NCBI RefSeq assembly: GCF_018069565.1
Contig: NZ_JAGPNL010000004.1
Span: forward strand, 496,001 to 560,000
Length of the DNA: 64,000 nucleotides
From: Streptomyces tagetis
GTDB lineage: Bacteria; Actinomycetota; Actinomycetes; Streptomycetales; Streptomycetaceae
Direction of reading: 5' to 3'
Position numbers and translations under genes: made by a program. A model generated the notes under the pieces. The model did no database searches. It was given only the letters and a program-made list of their open reading frames with translations, and had not been told where the DNA came from. Below, piece by piece: positions 1-7,750 of the stretch (position 1 is its first letter; every line of letters starts with the position of its first letter).

Positions 1-25
1 CGACGGCCCGACTCGTCGTCTCCAT
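1..25 (-). CDS. possible 5' end of a gene running off the left edge
   Basis: Only eight codons are inside the window (Met-Glu-Thr-Thr-Ser-Arg-Ala-Val on the minus strand). They begin with ATG and are preceded about 10 nt upstream by GAGGAGG, a good Shine-Dalgarno match. It lies in the same direction as tatB. Nothing can be said about the product. Confidence 0.25.
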
Positions 26-48
26 GTGCCCGGAGCCTCCTCGATCTC

Positions 49-70
49 GGCGGGCCGGAAACGGCCCGCC
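49..70. terminator. 9-bp stem with GAAA tetraloop
   Basis: A perfect 9-bp inverted repeat (49-57 with 62-70) closes on a GAAA loop at 58-61. There is no T-tract. It may be a second terminator behind the tatB operon or a structure in the leader of the gene leaving the left edge. Confidence 0.5.
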
Positions 71-221
71 CCCCTTCGGGCGCACTCCTCCGGTCCGCAC
101 AACGACTCGGGCAGCATAGCCACACCCGCACGGGCCGCCGCGAGCGCAGGCGGGCGCGTGGAGTACAGGGAATCCGCCGACGGGGGGCGGCACCACCGGT
201 CCGGAGTACAAAACGCCCCCC

Positions 222-251
222 GTGCGCCCGGGGCGTGCGCCGGGGGCGCAC
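222..251 (-). terminator. terminator of the sigma/anti-sigma/htrA/tatB operon
   Basis: The 8-bp arms GTGCGCCC (222-229) and GGGCGCAC (244-251) enclose a loop that can pair further. On the minus strand the hairpin follows the tatB stop by about 17 nt and is followed by a G-run and TTTT (210-213). Confidence 0.55.
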
Positions 252-268
252 AGCGGTGGGACTCGGGG

Positions 269-721
269 TCAGGTGGCGTCCGCGTCGTAGGGCGGGTGAT
301 CGTCGCGGGCGGGGGCCGCGGGCTTCTTGGTCATGTCCACCCGGCCGCCGGAGGAGCCCGGGGCGGAGGCGGCGCCGGCGGCGGGCGCGGGGTCCGCGTC
401 GCGGCTGTGGACGGCGTCGGCGACCTCGGACATCTCCTTCTTGAGGTCGAAGCCGTTGCGGATCTCCTTGAGCCCCAGGTCCTCGTTCTCCAGTTGCTTG
501 CGCAGGAACGTCTTGGGGTTGAGGTCCTCGAACTCGAAGTCCTTGAACTCCGGGCCAAGCTCCTGCCGGATGTCCTGCTTGGCGCTGTCGGAGAACTCCC
601 GGATCTTCCGGATGGTGCGCGCGACGTCCTGGATGACCTTGGGCAGCTTGTCCGGACCGAAGATGAGCACGGCGAGGACGACGAGCGTGACCAGCTCAAG
701 CGGTCCTATGTCATTGAACAC
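269..721 (-). CDS. tatB: Sec-independent (twin-arginine) translocase subunit TatB
   Basis: The product is a 150-residue TatA/B-family membrane protein. It has one N-terminal transmembrane helix (about residues 7-21), then FGPDKLPK and an amphipathic helix, as expected for the TatB subunit that with TatC receives twin-arginine substrates. The C-terminal 50 residues are a charged, proline/alanine-rich tail typical of actinobacterial TatB. GTG start at 721 has AAGGAG about 6 nt upstream. It is the last gene of the operon with the ECF sigma factor, anti-sigma factor and HtrA protease, an order also known in mycobacteria, suggesting that export capacity is tied to the envelope-stress regulon. Confidence 0.93.
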   Translation of the reverse strand: MFNDIGPLELVTLVVLAVLIFGPDKLPKVIQDVARTIRKIREFSDSAKQDIRQELGPEFKDFEFEDLNPKTFLRKQLENEDLGLKEIRNGFDLKKEMSEVADAVHSRDADPAPAAGAASAPGSSGGRVDMTKKPAAPARDDHPPYDADAT

Positions 722-802
722 CTGTAGCTCCTTGCGATGTCCGGGCCGCCACCACGGTACCCGCCGACCCCGGTCGGCCGGTACCGTCCCGGCGCGGCCA
801 CG

Positions 803-2803
803 TCAGCTCCCGCCGGAGGAACCGAGCACGAGGGAGACCTTCGTCTCGCCGCCGTCGCGCAGCAGGGTCAGCTCCAGCCGGTCGCCGGGGCGGTGGGCGC
901 GGATCTTGACGATGAGTTCCTCGCCAGAGTGCACCCGCTGGCCGTCGACCTCGGTGATCACGTCACCGGACCGGATGCCGGCCGCGGCGCCGGGGCCGCC
1001 CGCCGTGACCGGGGAGCCGCCGTCGCTGCCCTCGGCGGAGACGCGGGCGCCGTCGCCGGAGTAGCTCATGTCGAGGGTGATGCCGATGACCGGGTGGGTG
1101 GCCCGGCCGGTGTTGATCAGCTCCTCGGCGACGCGCTTGCCCTGGTTGATCGGGATGGCGAAGCCGAGTCCTATCGAGCCGGCGCGGCCGGTGTCCGACT
1201 CGCTGCCGCCCCCGTCGGCCGAGCGGATGGCGGAGTTGATGCCGATGGCCCGGCCCCGCGCGTCCAGGAGGGGGCCGCCGGAGTTGCCGGGGTTGATGGG
1301 GGCGTCGGTCTGGAGCGCGTCGACGTAGGAGACGTCGCTGCCGTCGCCCTTGTCGCCGCCGGCCGTGATGGGCCGCTCGCGGGCGCTGATGATGCCGGAG
1401 GTGACGGTGCCGGCCAGGTCGAAGGGGGCGCCGATGGCGACGACGGGGTCGCCGACCCGGACGTTGTCGGAGTTGCCGAGGGGCAGCGGGGTCATGCCCT
1501 TGACGCCCCGGACGCGGACCACGGCCAGGTCGTACCCGCTGTCGCGGCCGACGACGGTGGCCTCGGCGGTGTCCCCGCTGTTGAAGGTGACGGTGATCTC
1601 GCCGCCGGTGCCGGCGGGTTCCACGACGTGGTTGTTGGTGAGGATGTGGCCGCGGCCGTCGAGGACGAAGCCGGTGCCGGTGCCCGAGGCGTCGCTGCCG
1701 CGCACGTGCAGCGTGACGACGCTGGGCAGGGCGCGGGCGGCGATGCCGGCGACGCTGTCGGCGGGGCGGCCGTCCGGTTCCCGGCCGGCCTGGGGCAGCT
1801 CGACGGCGCCGATGCCGCCGTCGCGCTCCAGGTGGACGCCGACGACACCGCCGGCGACGCCGGAGACCACGGCGATGGCCAGGGCGGCGGCGATGAGCGT
1901 GGTCCGGGTGCGCCGGCGGCTCTGGTCCCGGGTGGGGACGGCGGCGCCGGTCTGCTGGAGGGGCTCGGCGGCGACCGGGGGCGCCCAGGGGTCGTAGCGC
2001 TGCCAGGGGTCGGGGGCGGGCGCGGGGGCCGGGGCGGCGGGGTGGGGGTGGTCTTCGTAGGGCCGCTCGCCGTGGGGCGGGTCGCCGTACGGCCCGTTGT
2101 CCTGGTGCCGGTCGCCGAAGGGCCGGTCGTCGTACGGCCCGTTGTCCTGGGGCCGCTCGCCGTGGGGCCGGTCGTCGTACCGCCGGTCGTCGCGGAGCCC
2201 CTCGCCGAAGGGCCGGTCGTCGTACGGCCGGTCGTCCTGGGCTCGGTCCCCGGCTGCGGAGCCCGTGGGCGGGTCGGCGGGGGCTGCCGAGGGCGGCGCG
2301 AAGGGCACCCCCGCGGGCGGGGTGGCGCCCGGGTCGGCCGGGAGCGGTGCCGTGGGCGGCGTCGCGGGGGCCGGGAGCGGTGCCGTGGGCGTCATCGGGG
2401 CCGGGGGCGCGAAGGGGGCCGCCTGCGGGGGTGCCGGGGCGGTTGCGGGGTGGGCCGGGGCGGTTGCGGGGTGGGCCGGGGCGGTCGCGGGGTGCTGGAC
2501 GGGCGGGGCGGGGGCCCAGGGGCCCGGTTCGCCGTAGGGCGGGGTGCTGTAGGGGTCCGGGTCGTGCAGGGGGCGGGGGCGCTCGGCCACGGGCGCGGGG
2601 GGCGGGGTGCCGTCCGTGACGCCCGTGAGGCCGGCGGCGGCTCCGGGGGCGACGGGCGCGGTCTCGGGCCGGGGCAGCGCGTAGTCACCCTCGTCAGCGC
2701 CGGGCGTCCCGGGGCCCGCCAGCGCGTAGTCGCCGTCGGACAGGTCGTCGGACGGGCGAGGGCGGCTCCACCATTTCGCCCTCGCGGGCTTCCCCTCGGT
2801 CAT
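803..2803 (-). CDS. htrA: HtrA/DegP-like membrane-anchored serine protease with PDZ domain
   Basis: The 666-residue product starts at ATG 2803, preceded by GGGGGAG; an in-frame start 63 nt further upstream has no such site. The first 300 residues are a proline-rich, repetitive cytoplasmic region. A single transmembrane helix (about 300-322) follows, then a trypsin-like domain with His in NNHVV (about 391), Asp in YDLAVV (about 424) and Ser in GNSGGP (about 509), and a C-terminal PDZ domain (about 570-660). It should degrade or refold misfolded envelope proteins. It sits directly behind the anti-sigma gene, so it is probably a target or feedback component of that sigma regulon. The long N-terminal tail is unusual compared with classical DegP. 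Confidence 0.92.
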   Translation of the reverse strand: MTEGKPARAKWWSRPRPSDDLSDGDYALAGPGTPGADEGDYALPRPETAPVAPGAAAGLTGVTDGTPPPAPVAERPRPLHDPDPYSTPPYGEPGPWAPAPPVQHPATAPAHPATAPAHPATAPAPPQAAPFAPPAPMTPTAPLPAPATPPTAPLPADPGATPPAGVPFAPPSAAPADPPTGSAAGDRAQDDRPYDDRPFGEGLRDDRRYDDRPHGERPQDNGPYDDRPFGDRHQDNGPYGDPPHGERPYEDHPHPAAPAPAPAPDPWQRYDPWAPPVAAEPLQQTGAAVPTRDQSRRRTRTTLIAAALAIAVVSGVAGGVVGVHLERDGGIGAVELPQAGREPDGRPADSVAGIAARALPSVVTLHVRGSDASGTGTGFVLDGRGHILTNNHVVEPAGTGGEITVTFNSGDTAEATVVGRDSGYDLAVVRVRGVKGMTPLPLGNSDNVRVGDPVVAIGAPFDLAGTVTSGIISARERPITAGGDKGDGSDVSYVDALQTDAPINPGNSGGPLLDARGRAIGINSAIRSADGGGSESDTGRAGSIGLGFAIPINQGKRVAEELINTGRATHPVIGITLDMSYSGDGARVSAEGSDGGSPVTAGGPGAAAGIRSGDVITEVDGQRVHSGEELIVKIRAHRPGDRLELTLLRDGGETKVSLVLGSSGGS
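2434..2496. repeat. three 21-bp tandem repeats inside htrA
   Basis: Copies lie at 2434-2454, 2455-2475 and 2476-2496 (the last with changes). On the minus strand they encode repeats of the heptapeptide HPATAPA in the cytoplasmic tail of the HtrA-like protease. Confidence 0.85.
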
Positions 2804-2899
2804 GTTCTCCCCCACAGCAGGCCGTGCTCGTCGGCTCCCAGGGCTCTGGCGCCCTCCCGGATTCAATCAGGTTTCCCGAGGCGGGCGCGCGAACCGCGG

Positions 2900-3931
2900 T
2901 CAGGGAGCCGGCCGCGCGGTCACACCCGGGGACGCCGGAGGCGGCGAGGACGCTTCCGCCTCGGCGGCCGGGGCGGCGAGCAGGCCGGGCGGGCGCACGT
3001 CGGGCACCGTCGGCCAGGGCGAGAGGGAGAGCGGGGGCACGGTGCGCAGCGGGCGTATCAACGGGGACATGGCGGCGGCGCCGGCCATCACCGGGGTGGT
3101 CAGCGCGTGGACGGCCTGCGCGCGCGGGTCGGCCGACGGGGCGGGCACCCCGGGCAGCAGGGGCGCGGAGGCCGAGGTGGGGACGGCGGGTGCGACGGGG
3201 GCCGCGGGGGCGTCCCCGAAGCCGAGGTGGCCCTGGGACTGGCCGAGCAGCGGGGTGGTGGAGCGGCGGCGCTGGTTCTCCGGGGTGGCGGCGGCGGCCG
3301 TGCCCTGGGTGCGCAGGGGCGTCACATTGCTGCCGCTGCCGGAGCCGCCGCGGGCCTCGGCGGTGGTGTCGGGGGTGCCGACGGTGACGCCGCCGAGGGC
3401 GATGGCGGCGAGCGAGACCGCGCCGGCGGCGGCGAAGGCGAACCGCAGCCCGCGCGAGGCGGACCGGTCGGAGTCGTGCCGGCTCACGTCGGCGATGCGG
3501 AAGCCCCGGTCCGCGACGGGCGCGGGCAGCGCGGCGGGGTGGGGCCGCGCGGGGACGTAGTCGAACTCGAAGCGCTGCTCGCCGCCGGTGCCGAAGACGC
3601 CGGAACCGGAGCCGGGTCCGAGGCGGCCGGGCAGTCCGGCGAAGCCCGTGCCGCCGCCCGGCGGTCCGCCGGCGTCGGGATCACCCCCGGGCAGGCCCTG
3701 GAGGCGGGCGAGGAAGCTCTCGGAGGGGCCGGGCGGGGCCGTCTCGGCGAAGACGCTCTTCAGCCGCCGCTGGGCGTCCAGCTCGGTCTTGCACTTCGGG
3801 CAGGTCGCCACGTGCGCGAGCACCCGCTCACGCGCGTCATGACCGAGCTCTCCGTCCACCAGGGCGGAGAGTCGGTCTCCCAGATGCTGTTCCGCGAGTT
3901 GCCCCTCGCGTTTCGGACGTGTCCCGCTCAC
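2900..3931 (-). CDS. rseA: zinc-containing anti-sigma factor (RseA-type, zf-HC2)
   Basis: The 343-residue product starts at GTG 3931. This overlaps the sigma gene stop codon in a GTGA arrangement, indicating translational coupling. Residues 12-60 form a ZAS anti-sigma domain with His16 and the HxxxCxxC motif (His40, Cys44, Cys47). One transmembrane helix lies at about 163-184, followed by about 160 residues of Ala/Pro/Thr-rich extracytoplasmic tail. It should hold the upstream ECF sigma factor inactive at the membrane until a redox or envelope signal releases it. The extracellular part is longer than in mycobacterial RseA. Identity as partner of the adjacent sigma factor is inferred from coupling and family. 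Confidence 0.88.
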   Translation of the reverse strand: MSGTRPKREGQLAEQHLGDRLSALVDGELGHDARERVLAHVATCPKCKTELDAQRRLKSVFAETAPPGPSESFLARLQGLPGGDPDAGGPPGGGTGFAGLPGRLGPGSGSGVFGTGGEQRFEFDYVPARPHPAALPAPVADRGFRIADVSRHDSDRSASRGLRFAFAAAGAVSLAAIALGGVTVGTPDTTAEARGGSGSGSNVTPLRTQGTAAAATPENQRRRSTTPLLGQSQGHLGFGDAPAAPVAPAVPTSASAPLLPGVPAPSADPRAQAVHALTTPVMAGAAAMSPLIRPLRTVPPLSLSPWPTVPDVRPPGLLAAPAAEAEASSPPPASPGVTARPAP

Positions 3932-4713
3932 GCGCTCGTGCCCCCTCCTCCCAGTGCGGGAACGCCGGCCATGAAGGACCGGCGTTCGGCGCGGGCCTGG
4001 GGAGAACGGTGGGCGAGGGCCTTGCGGAGCTGGGAGCGGCCCCGGTGGATGCGGGACCGCACGGTGCCGAGCTTGACGCCGAGGGTCGCGGCGATCTCCT
4101 CGTACGACAGTCCCTCGATGTCGCAGAGGACGACGGCGGCGCGGAACTCGGGCGCGAGGGTGTCCAGCGCCTGCTGGACGTCCGCGTCGAAGTGGGCGTC
4201 GTGGAAGACCTGCTGCGGGTTGGGCTCCCTGCTGGGCAGCCGCTCGGCCGCGTCGTCGCCGAGCGCGTCGAAGCGGATGCGCTGCTTGCGGCGGACCATG
4301 TCCAGGAAGAGGTTGGTCGTGATGCGGTGCAGCCAGCCCTCGAAGGTGCCCGGCGTGTAGGTCGACAGGGAGCGGAAGACACGGACGAAGACCTCCTGGG
4401 TGAGGTCCTCGGCGTCGTGCTGGTTGCCCGTGAGGCGGTAGGCGAGGCGGTAGACGCGGCCGCTGTGGGTGCTGACGATCTCCTCCCAGGTGGGCGGAGT
4501 CCACGCGTGTGTGTCCGCGTCGCCGGCGAAGGTCGCGGTCTGGACTCGCCCCGTGGCGGGACGGGCGGCGTGGCTGTGGTCAGCAGCGGTGTCGTTCACG
4601 GATTTCGGCCTGCCCGCCGACCCGAGGATGCGCCGTAGCACTCCTCCGCGATCCACGGGTACGGCCGCACCTCCCCTGTCGGCTCTGGTGGTGTCCAGTG
4701 GAGCCCCTACCAT
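3928..4713 (-). CDS. ECF (group IV) RNA polymerase sigma factor, mycobacterial SigE-like
   Basis: The 261-residue product has sigma-2 (about 80-145, including RLTGNQHDAEDLTQEVF) and sigma-4 (about 175-232, including GLSYEEIAATLGVKLGTVRSR). ATG 4713 has GAGGTGG about 3 nt upstream, and an upstream in-frame start would add 69 unlikely residues. The first 70 residues are an extension with no family match that I can see. It heads an operon with anti-sigma, htrA and tatB, matching sigE-rseA-htrA-tatB of M. tuberculosis. It should not be confused with S. coelicolor sigE, a different cell-envelope sigma factor. Autoregulation from the 4714-4952 region is likely but no motif was firmly found. Confidence 0.92.
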   Translation of the reverse strand: MVGAPLDTTRADRGGAAVPVDRGGVLRRILGSAGRPKSVNDTAADHSHAARPATGRVQTATFAGDADTHAWTPPTWEEIVSTHSGRVYRLAYRLTGNQHDAEDLTQEVFVRVFRSLSTYTPGTFEGWLHRITTNLFLDMVRRKQRIRFDALGDDAAERLPSREPNPQQVFHDAHFDADVQQALDTLAPEFRAAVVLCDIEGLSYEEIAATLGVKLGTVRSRIHRGRSQLRKALAHRSPQARAERRSFMAGVPALGGGGTSA

Positions 4714-4887
4714 AGCCACCTCGCCCGTTAGCTCCGGATAAGCGGTTTTACGAGAATTTGATCTGCGCTGGTCCGGGTCGTGCGGGTGCGTCGCCGCGCG
4801 GGCTGTGCCCTGGTCCACGGATACCCCCGTCCTCGTCCCGGCCGTTCGGCGCTCGATTCCCCTCGCCCGTTGAACGGCCGGTCCCAT

Positions 4888-4917
4888 CTGCGAGTTCCCG
4901 ACCCCAACGGATACAGT
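4888..4917 (+). promoter_or_regulatory. candidate promoter of the O-methyltransferase gene
   Basis: CTGCGA (4888-4893) and TACAGT (4912-4917) are separated by 18 bp. The TACAGT fits the TANNNT pattern of streptomycete housekeeping promoters, though the -35 is weak. Initiation near 4924 would give a leader of about 30 nt carrying the AGGAGAGGG ribosome site at 4942-4950, and would exclude the in-frame ATG at 4758. Confidence 0.4.
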
Positions 4918-4952
4918 CACGCCCGAGGCAACGACAGGGACAGGAGAGGGTC

Positions 4953-5585
4953 ATTACCGGCAACCGGCAGACGAGCTGGGCGTTCGCCGACGCCTATGTC
5001 GCCGAGGACGACGCGCTGCACTGGGCGCGCGAGCGGGCCCGTGAGGCGGGCCTGCGCTCGGTGACGCCCGGCACGGGCGCCGCGCTGGGACTGCTCGCCG
5101 CCACCGTGGACGCCAAGGCGGTCGCGGAGATCGGCACCGGCTGCGGTGTGTCGGGGATTCACCTCCTGCACGGCATGCGTCCCGACGGGGTGCTGACCAC
5201 CGTCGACCCGGAGCCGGAGCACCAGCAGTTCGCGCGCCAGGCGTTCCGGGCCGCGGGCTTCGCCAGCAACCGGGCCCGCTTCATCCCCGGCCGGGCCCTG
5301 GACGTGCTGCCCCGGCTCGCCGACGCGGGCTATGACCTGGTCTTCTGCGACGGTGACCGGCTGGAGTACCTGGACTACCTCGACGAATCGTTGCGGCTGC
5401 TGCGCCCCGGAGGTCTGGTCGCCTTCGAAGGGGTGTTCGGCGCCGGCCGCACGGTCGGCTCCGGACCGCAGCCCACCGAGGTGCTGCGGCTGCGGGAACT
5501 GCTGCGCGCGGTCCGCGAGAGCCAGGAGCTGGTGCCGTCCCTGCTGCCGGTGGGCGACGGACTGCTCTGCGCGGTGAAGCGGTAG
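4953..5585 (+). CDS. class I O-methyltransferase (Methyltransf_3/CCoAOMT type), apparent ATT start
   Basis: The protein of about 210 residues has an S-adenosylmethionine site (EIGTGCGVSGIHLL) near residue 50 and a later acidic strand (YDLVFCDGDR), typical of small cation-dependent O-methyltransferases. The substrate is unknown. Homology clearly begins at ITGNRQTSWAF, where the first codon is ATT at 4953, preceded by AGGAGAGGG at good spacing. No ATG, GTG or TTG occurs in frame nearby; the only ATG (4758) would add a 65-residue Arg/Pro-rich leader running back through the divergent sigma promoter. It is divergent from the ECF sigma operon, as Rv1220c is from sigE in M. tuberculosis. Confidence 0.85.
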   Translation: MTGNRQTSWAFADAYVAEDDALHWARERAREAGLRSVTPGTGAALGLLAATVDAKAVAEIGTGCGVSGIHLLHGMRPDGVLTTVDPEPEHQQFARQAFRAAGFASNRARFIPGRALDVLPRLADAGYDLVFCDGDRLEYLDYLDESLRLLRPGGLVAFEGVFGAGRTVGSGPQPTEVLRLRELLRAVRESQELVPSLLPVGDGLLCAVKR

Positions 5586-5731
5586 CCGACCGGCGGGCGC
5601 CGGAACCGCGGTGGTCCCCCGTGGGAAACGGGAGGGGCACGCGGGGCGCGGGAATGCAGGTACTGCCGGGAATGGCATCACCCCGGCACCGAGGCGGCAC
5701 CGGGGCGATTCGACGGGCAGGGCCGTCCGCG

Positions 5732-5899
5732 TCAGCCGACGACCTTCTTGAGGGCGTCGCCGAGCGCGTCGGCCTCGTCGGGGGTCAGCTCGACGACGAG
5801 TCGACCGCCGCCTTCGAGCGGAACGCGCATGACGATGCCCCGCCCCTCCTTGGTCACCTCGAGCGGGCCATCACCCGTCCGCGGCTTCATGGCCGCCAT
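5732..5899 (-). CDS. DUF3117 conserved small actinobacterial protein
   Basis: The 55-residue product starts at ATG 5899, preceded by AGGAAGGGG. Its sequence, MAAMKPRTGDGPLEVTKEG then VMRVPLEGGGRLVVEL and a C-terminal helix, matches the actinobacterial DUF3117 family in length and pattern. It is soluble, with no cysteines or signal sequence. Function is unknown. A homologue (Rv1211, from memory) sits in the same neighbourhood in mycobacteria. A longer in-frame start at 5998 would add 33 unrelated residues and is not preferred. Confidence 0.85.
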   Translation of the reverse strand: MAAMKPRTGDGPLEVTKEGRGIVMRVPLEGGGRLVVELTPDEADALGDALKKVVG

Positions 5900-6303
5900 G
5901 CTCGTTCCCCTTCCTGATACCAGCTCACCGTCACAGCCGACGGCCCCTGAAGGGCACGCGCGGTCCGACCGAGGACGCACGACACCGGCATCGAACACAT
6001 TGCTTCCCGGCCATTATCCCGCATCCCTGGACCCGATGACCAACATCAGTCGGCATCGCTTGCGCAACGCACGCGAGCAAAACCACTCAATTCGGCGATG
6101 TGACTGCGATACTGCGCGCTCGCGCCCACTCCCGCCGAATGTCCGCACACCCGCGTTCTTTGACGCAGGTCACATCCCGGCGCGGGCCCGGCGGCCGTGA
6201 TCTCCGTCATGCTGTGCAGCAGACCCGGACGTACCGGCGGGTACGGCGCACCGTTCCGTCCGCCCCCCGCCACGTCCACTGACCGCGACGCGGAGGGACA
6301 GTC
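5900..6303. other. 404-bp divergent intergenic region
   Basis: It lies between the DUF3117 gene and the enoyl-CoA hydratase gene. The stretch 6030-6180 has noticeably lower GC than its surroundings, as expected of promoters for both genes. A TTGACG occurs at about 6160 on the plus strand, but I find no convincing -10 at the right distance. The right end carries GGAGGG ahead of the ATG at 6304. No gene is seen. Confidence 0.5.
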
Positions 6304-7107
6304 ATGGCCGACACCGTGCTCTACGAGGTGAGCGACGGGCTCGCGACGATCACGCTGAACCGCCCCGAGGCGATGAACGCGATGGACGTCGAGACCAAGG
6401 TCGCGCTCCGGGAGGCGGTACGGTCCGCGGCGGCGGACGACGCCGTGCGGGCGGTGCTGCTGACCGCGGCCGGGGACCGGGCGTTCTGCGTCGGCCAGGA
6501 CCTCAAGGAGCACGTCGAGCTGCTCACCGCCGACCGGGAGCGGGGCTCCGGCGACACCATGAGCACGGTGCGCGAGCACTACAACCCGATCGTCCGGGCG
6601 CTGGTGGAGGCCCCGAAGCCGGTGGTCGTCGCGGTGAACGGGGTGGCGGCCGGGGCCGGCCTCGGCTTCGCGCTCGCGGCGGACGTCCGGATCGTCGCGG
6701 ACACGGCGAAGTTCACCACGTCCTTCGCGGGGGTCGCCCTCACCGCCGACTCCGGCGTCTCCTGGACGCTGCCCCGCGTGGTCGGCCCCGGCCGCGCCAC
6801 CGACCTGCTGCTCTTCCCGCGCGCCATCGACGCCCGGGAGGCGTACGAGCTGGGCATCGCCACCCGGGTGGTGCCGGCCGCCGAGCTGCGCGCCGAGGCG
6901 GAGCGGACGGCGCGGGCGCTCGCGCAGGGGCCGACGGTGGCGTACGCGGCGCTCAAGGAGTCGATCGCCTACGGGATGGCGCACTCGCTCGGCGAGACGC
7001 TGGAGAAGGAGGACGAGCTCCAGACCCGGGCGGGCACCTCCGAGGACCACGCGATCGCCGTGCGGGCCTTCGTGCGCAAGGAGAAGCCGGTCTACCTCGG
7101 GCGCTGA
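6304..7107 (+). CDS. enoyl-CoA hydratase/isomerase family protein
   Basis: The 267-residue crotonase-fold protein is complete. N-terminal ITLNRPEAMNAMD, the CoA-binding and oxyanion segment AFCVGQDL (about residues 60-67), and KPVVVAVNGVAAGAGLGFALAADVRI are clear. The region around TSFAGVALTADSGVSWTLPRVVG carries an Asp at the position used by PaaG-like isomerases in place of the classic second Glu of hydratases, so isomerase activity on unsaturated acyl-CoA is as likely as hydration. ATG 6304 has GGAGGG 7 nt upstream. It stands alone between a divergent and a convergent gene, so the pathway cannot be told from context. Confidence 0.88.
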   Translation: MADTVLYEVSDGLATITLNRPEAMNAMDVETKVALREAVRSAAADDAVRAVLLTAAGDRAFCVGQDLKEHVELLTADRERGSGDTMSTVREHYNPIVRALVEAPKPVVVAVNGVAAGAGLGFALAADVRIVADTAKFTTSFAGVALTADSGVSWTLPRVVGPGRATDLLLFPRAIDAREAYELGIATRVVPAAELRAEAERTARALAQGPTVAYAALKESIAYGMAHSLGETLEKEDELQTRAGTSEDHAIAVRAFVRKEKPVYLGR

Positions 7108-7165
7108 GCCCCGGCCGCACCGCGCGGCCCGGGGCCTGACCTCGGACGCGCCGCGCGGCCCGGGG

Positions 7166-7750
7166 TCAGGCCCGCCGCGCCGCGCAGCCGGCGAGGTGGT
7201 CGTCGACCAGGCCGCATGCCTGCATCAGCGCGTGGGCCGTGGTCGGGCCGACGAAGCGCAGGCCGCGCCGCTTGAGGGCCTTGGACAGCGCCGTCGACTC
7301 CGGGGTGACGGCGGCCACGTCGGCGAGGCTCTTGGGGACGGGACGGGTCGCCGGGTCGGGGGCGTGGGACCAGATCAGCGCGTCCAGCTCGCCCGGGTCC
7401 CAGCCGGCCAGCTCGCGGGCGTTGGCGAGGGTCGCGTCGATCTTGGCGCGGTTGCGGATGATGCCCGCGTCGGCGAGCAGGCGCTCGCGGTCCTCGTCGC
7501 CGAAGGCGGCCACCCGGGCGATGGAGAAGCCGGCGAAGGCGGCGCGGAAGCCGGGGCGGCGGCGCAGGATCGTGATCCAGGAGAGCCCGGACTGGAACGC
7601 CTCCAGGCTGAGCCGTTCGAAGAGGGCGTCGTCGCCGTGGACGGGGCGGCCCCACTCCTCGTCGTGGTAGGTCACGTACTCCGCGGTGGACAGCGCCCAG
7701 GGGCAGCGCGGCACCCCGTCGGGGCCGGTGACGGCCTCGCCGCCGCTCAC
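7166..7750 (-). CDS. tag: DNA-3-methyladenine glycosylase I
   Basis: The 194-residue protein has all Tag landmarks: PRCPWA with the first zinc-binding Cys, YHDEEWGRP, FERLSLEAFQSGLSWITIL, and the C-terminal HLAGCAARR with the other zinc ligands. It excises 3-methyladenine from alkylated DNA, the first step of base-excision repair. ATG 7750 overlaps the stop codon of the DivIVA-like gene upstream (ATGA), so the two are translationally coupled. The same pairing occurs in mycobacteria (Rv1209-Rv1210, from memory). Confidence 0.93.
   Translation of the reverse strand: MSGGEAVTGPDGVPRCPWALSTAEYVTYHDEEWGRPVHGDDALFERLSLEAFQSGLSWITILRRRPGFRAAFAGFSIARVAAFGDEDRERLLADAGIIRNRAKIDATLANARELAGWDPGELDALIWSHAPDPATRPVPKSLADVAAVTPESTALSKALKRRGLRFVGPTTAHALMQACGLVDDHLAGCAARRA

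Noticed and set aside
737..4360. A 1207-codon plus-strand frame opposite htrA and the anti-sigma gene
   Set aside because: Antisense to well-supported genes, low complexity, no start or ribosome site, wrong third-position bias.
4758..4952. In-frame ATG extension of the O-methyltransferase
   Set aside because: The added 65 residues are Arg/Pro-rich without homology and cover the divergent promoter region; the ATT at 4953 has the ribosome site.
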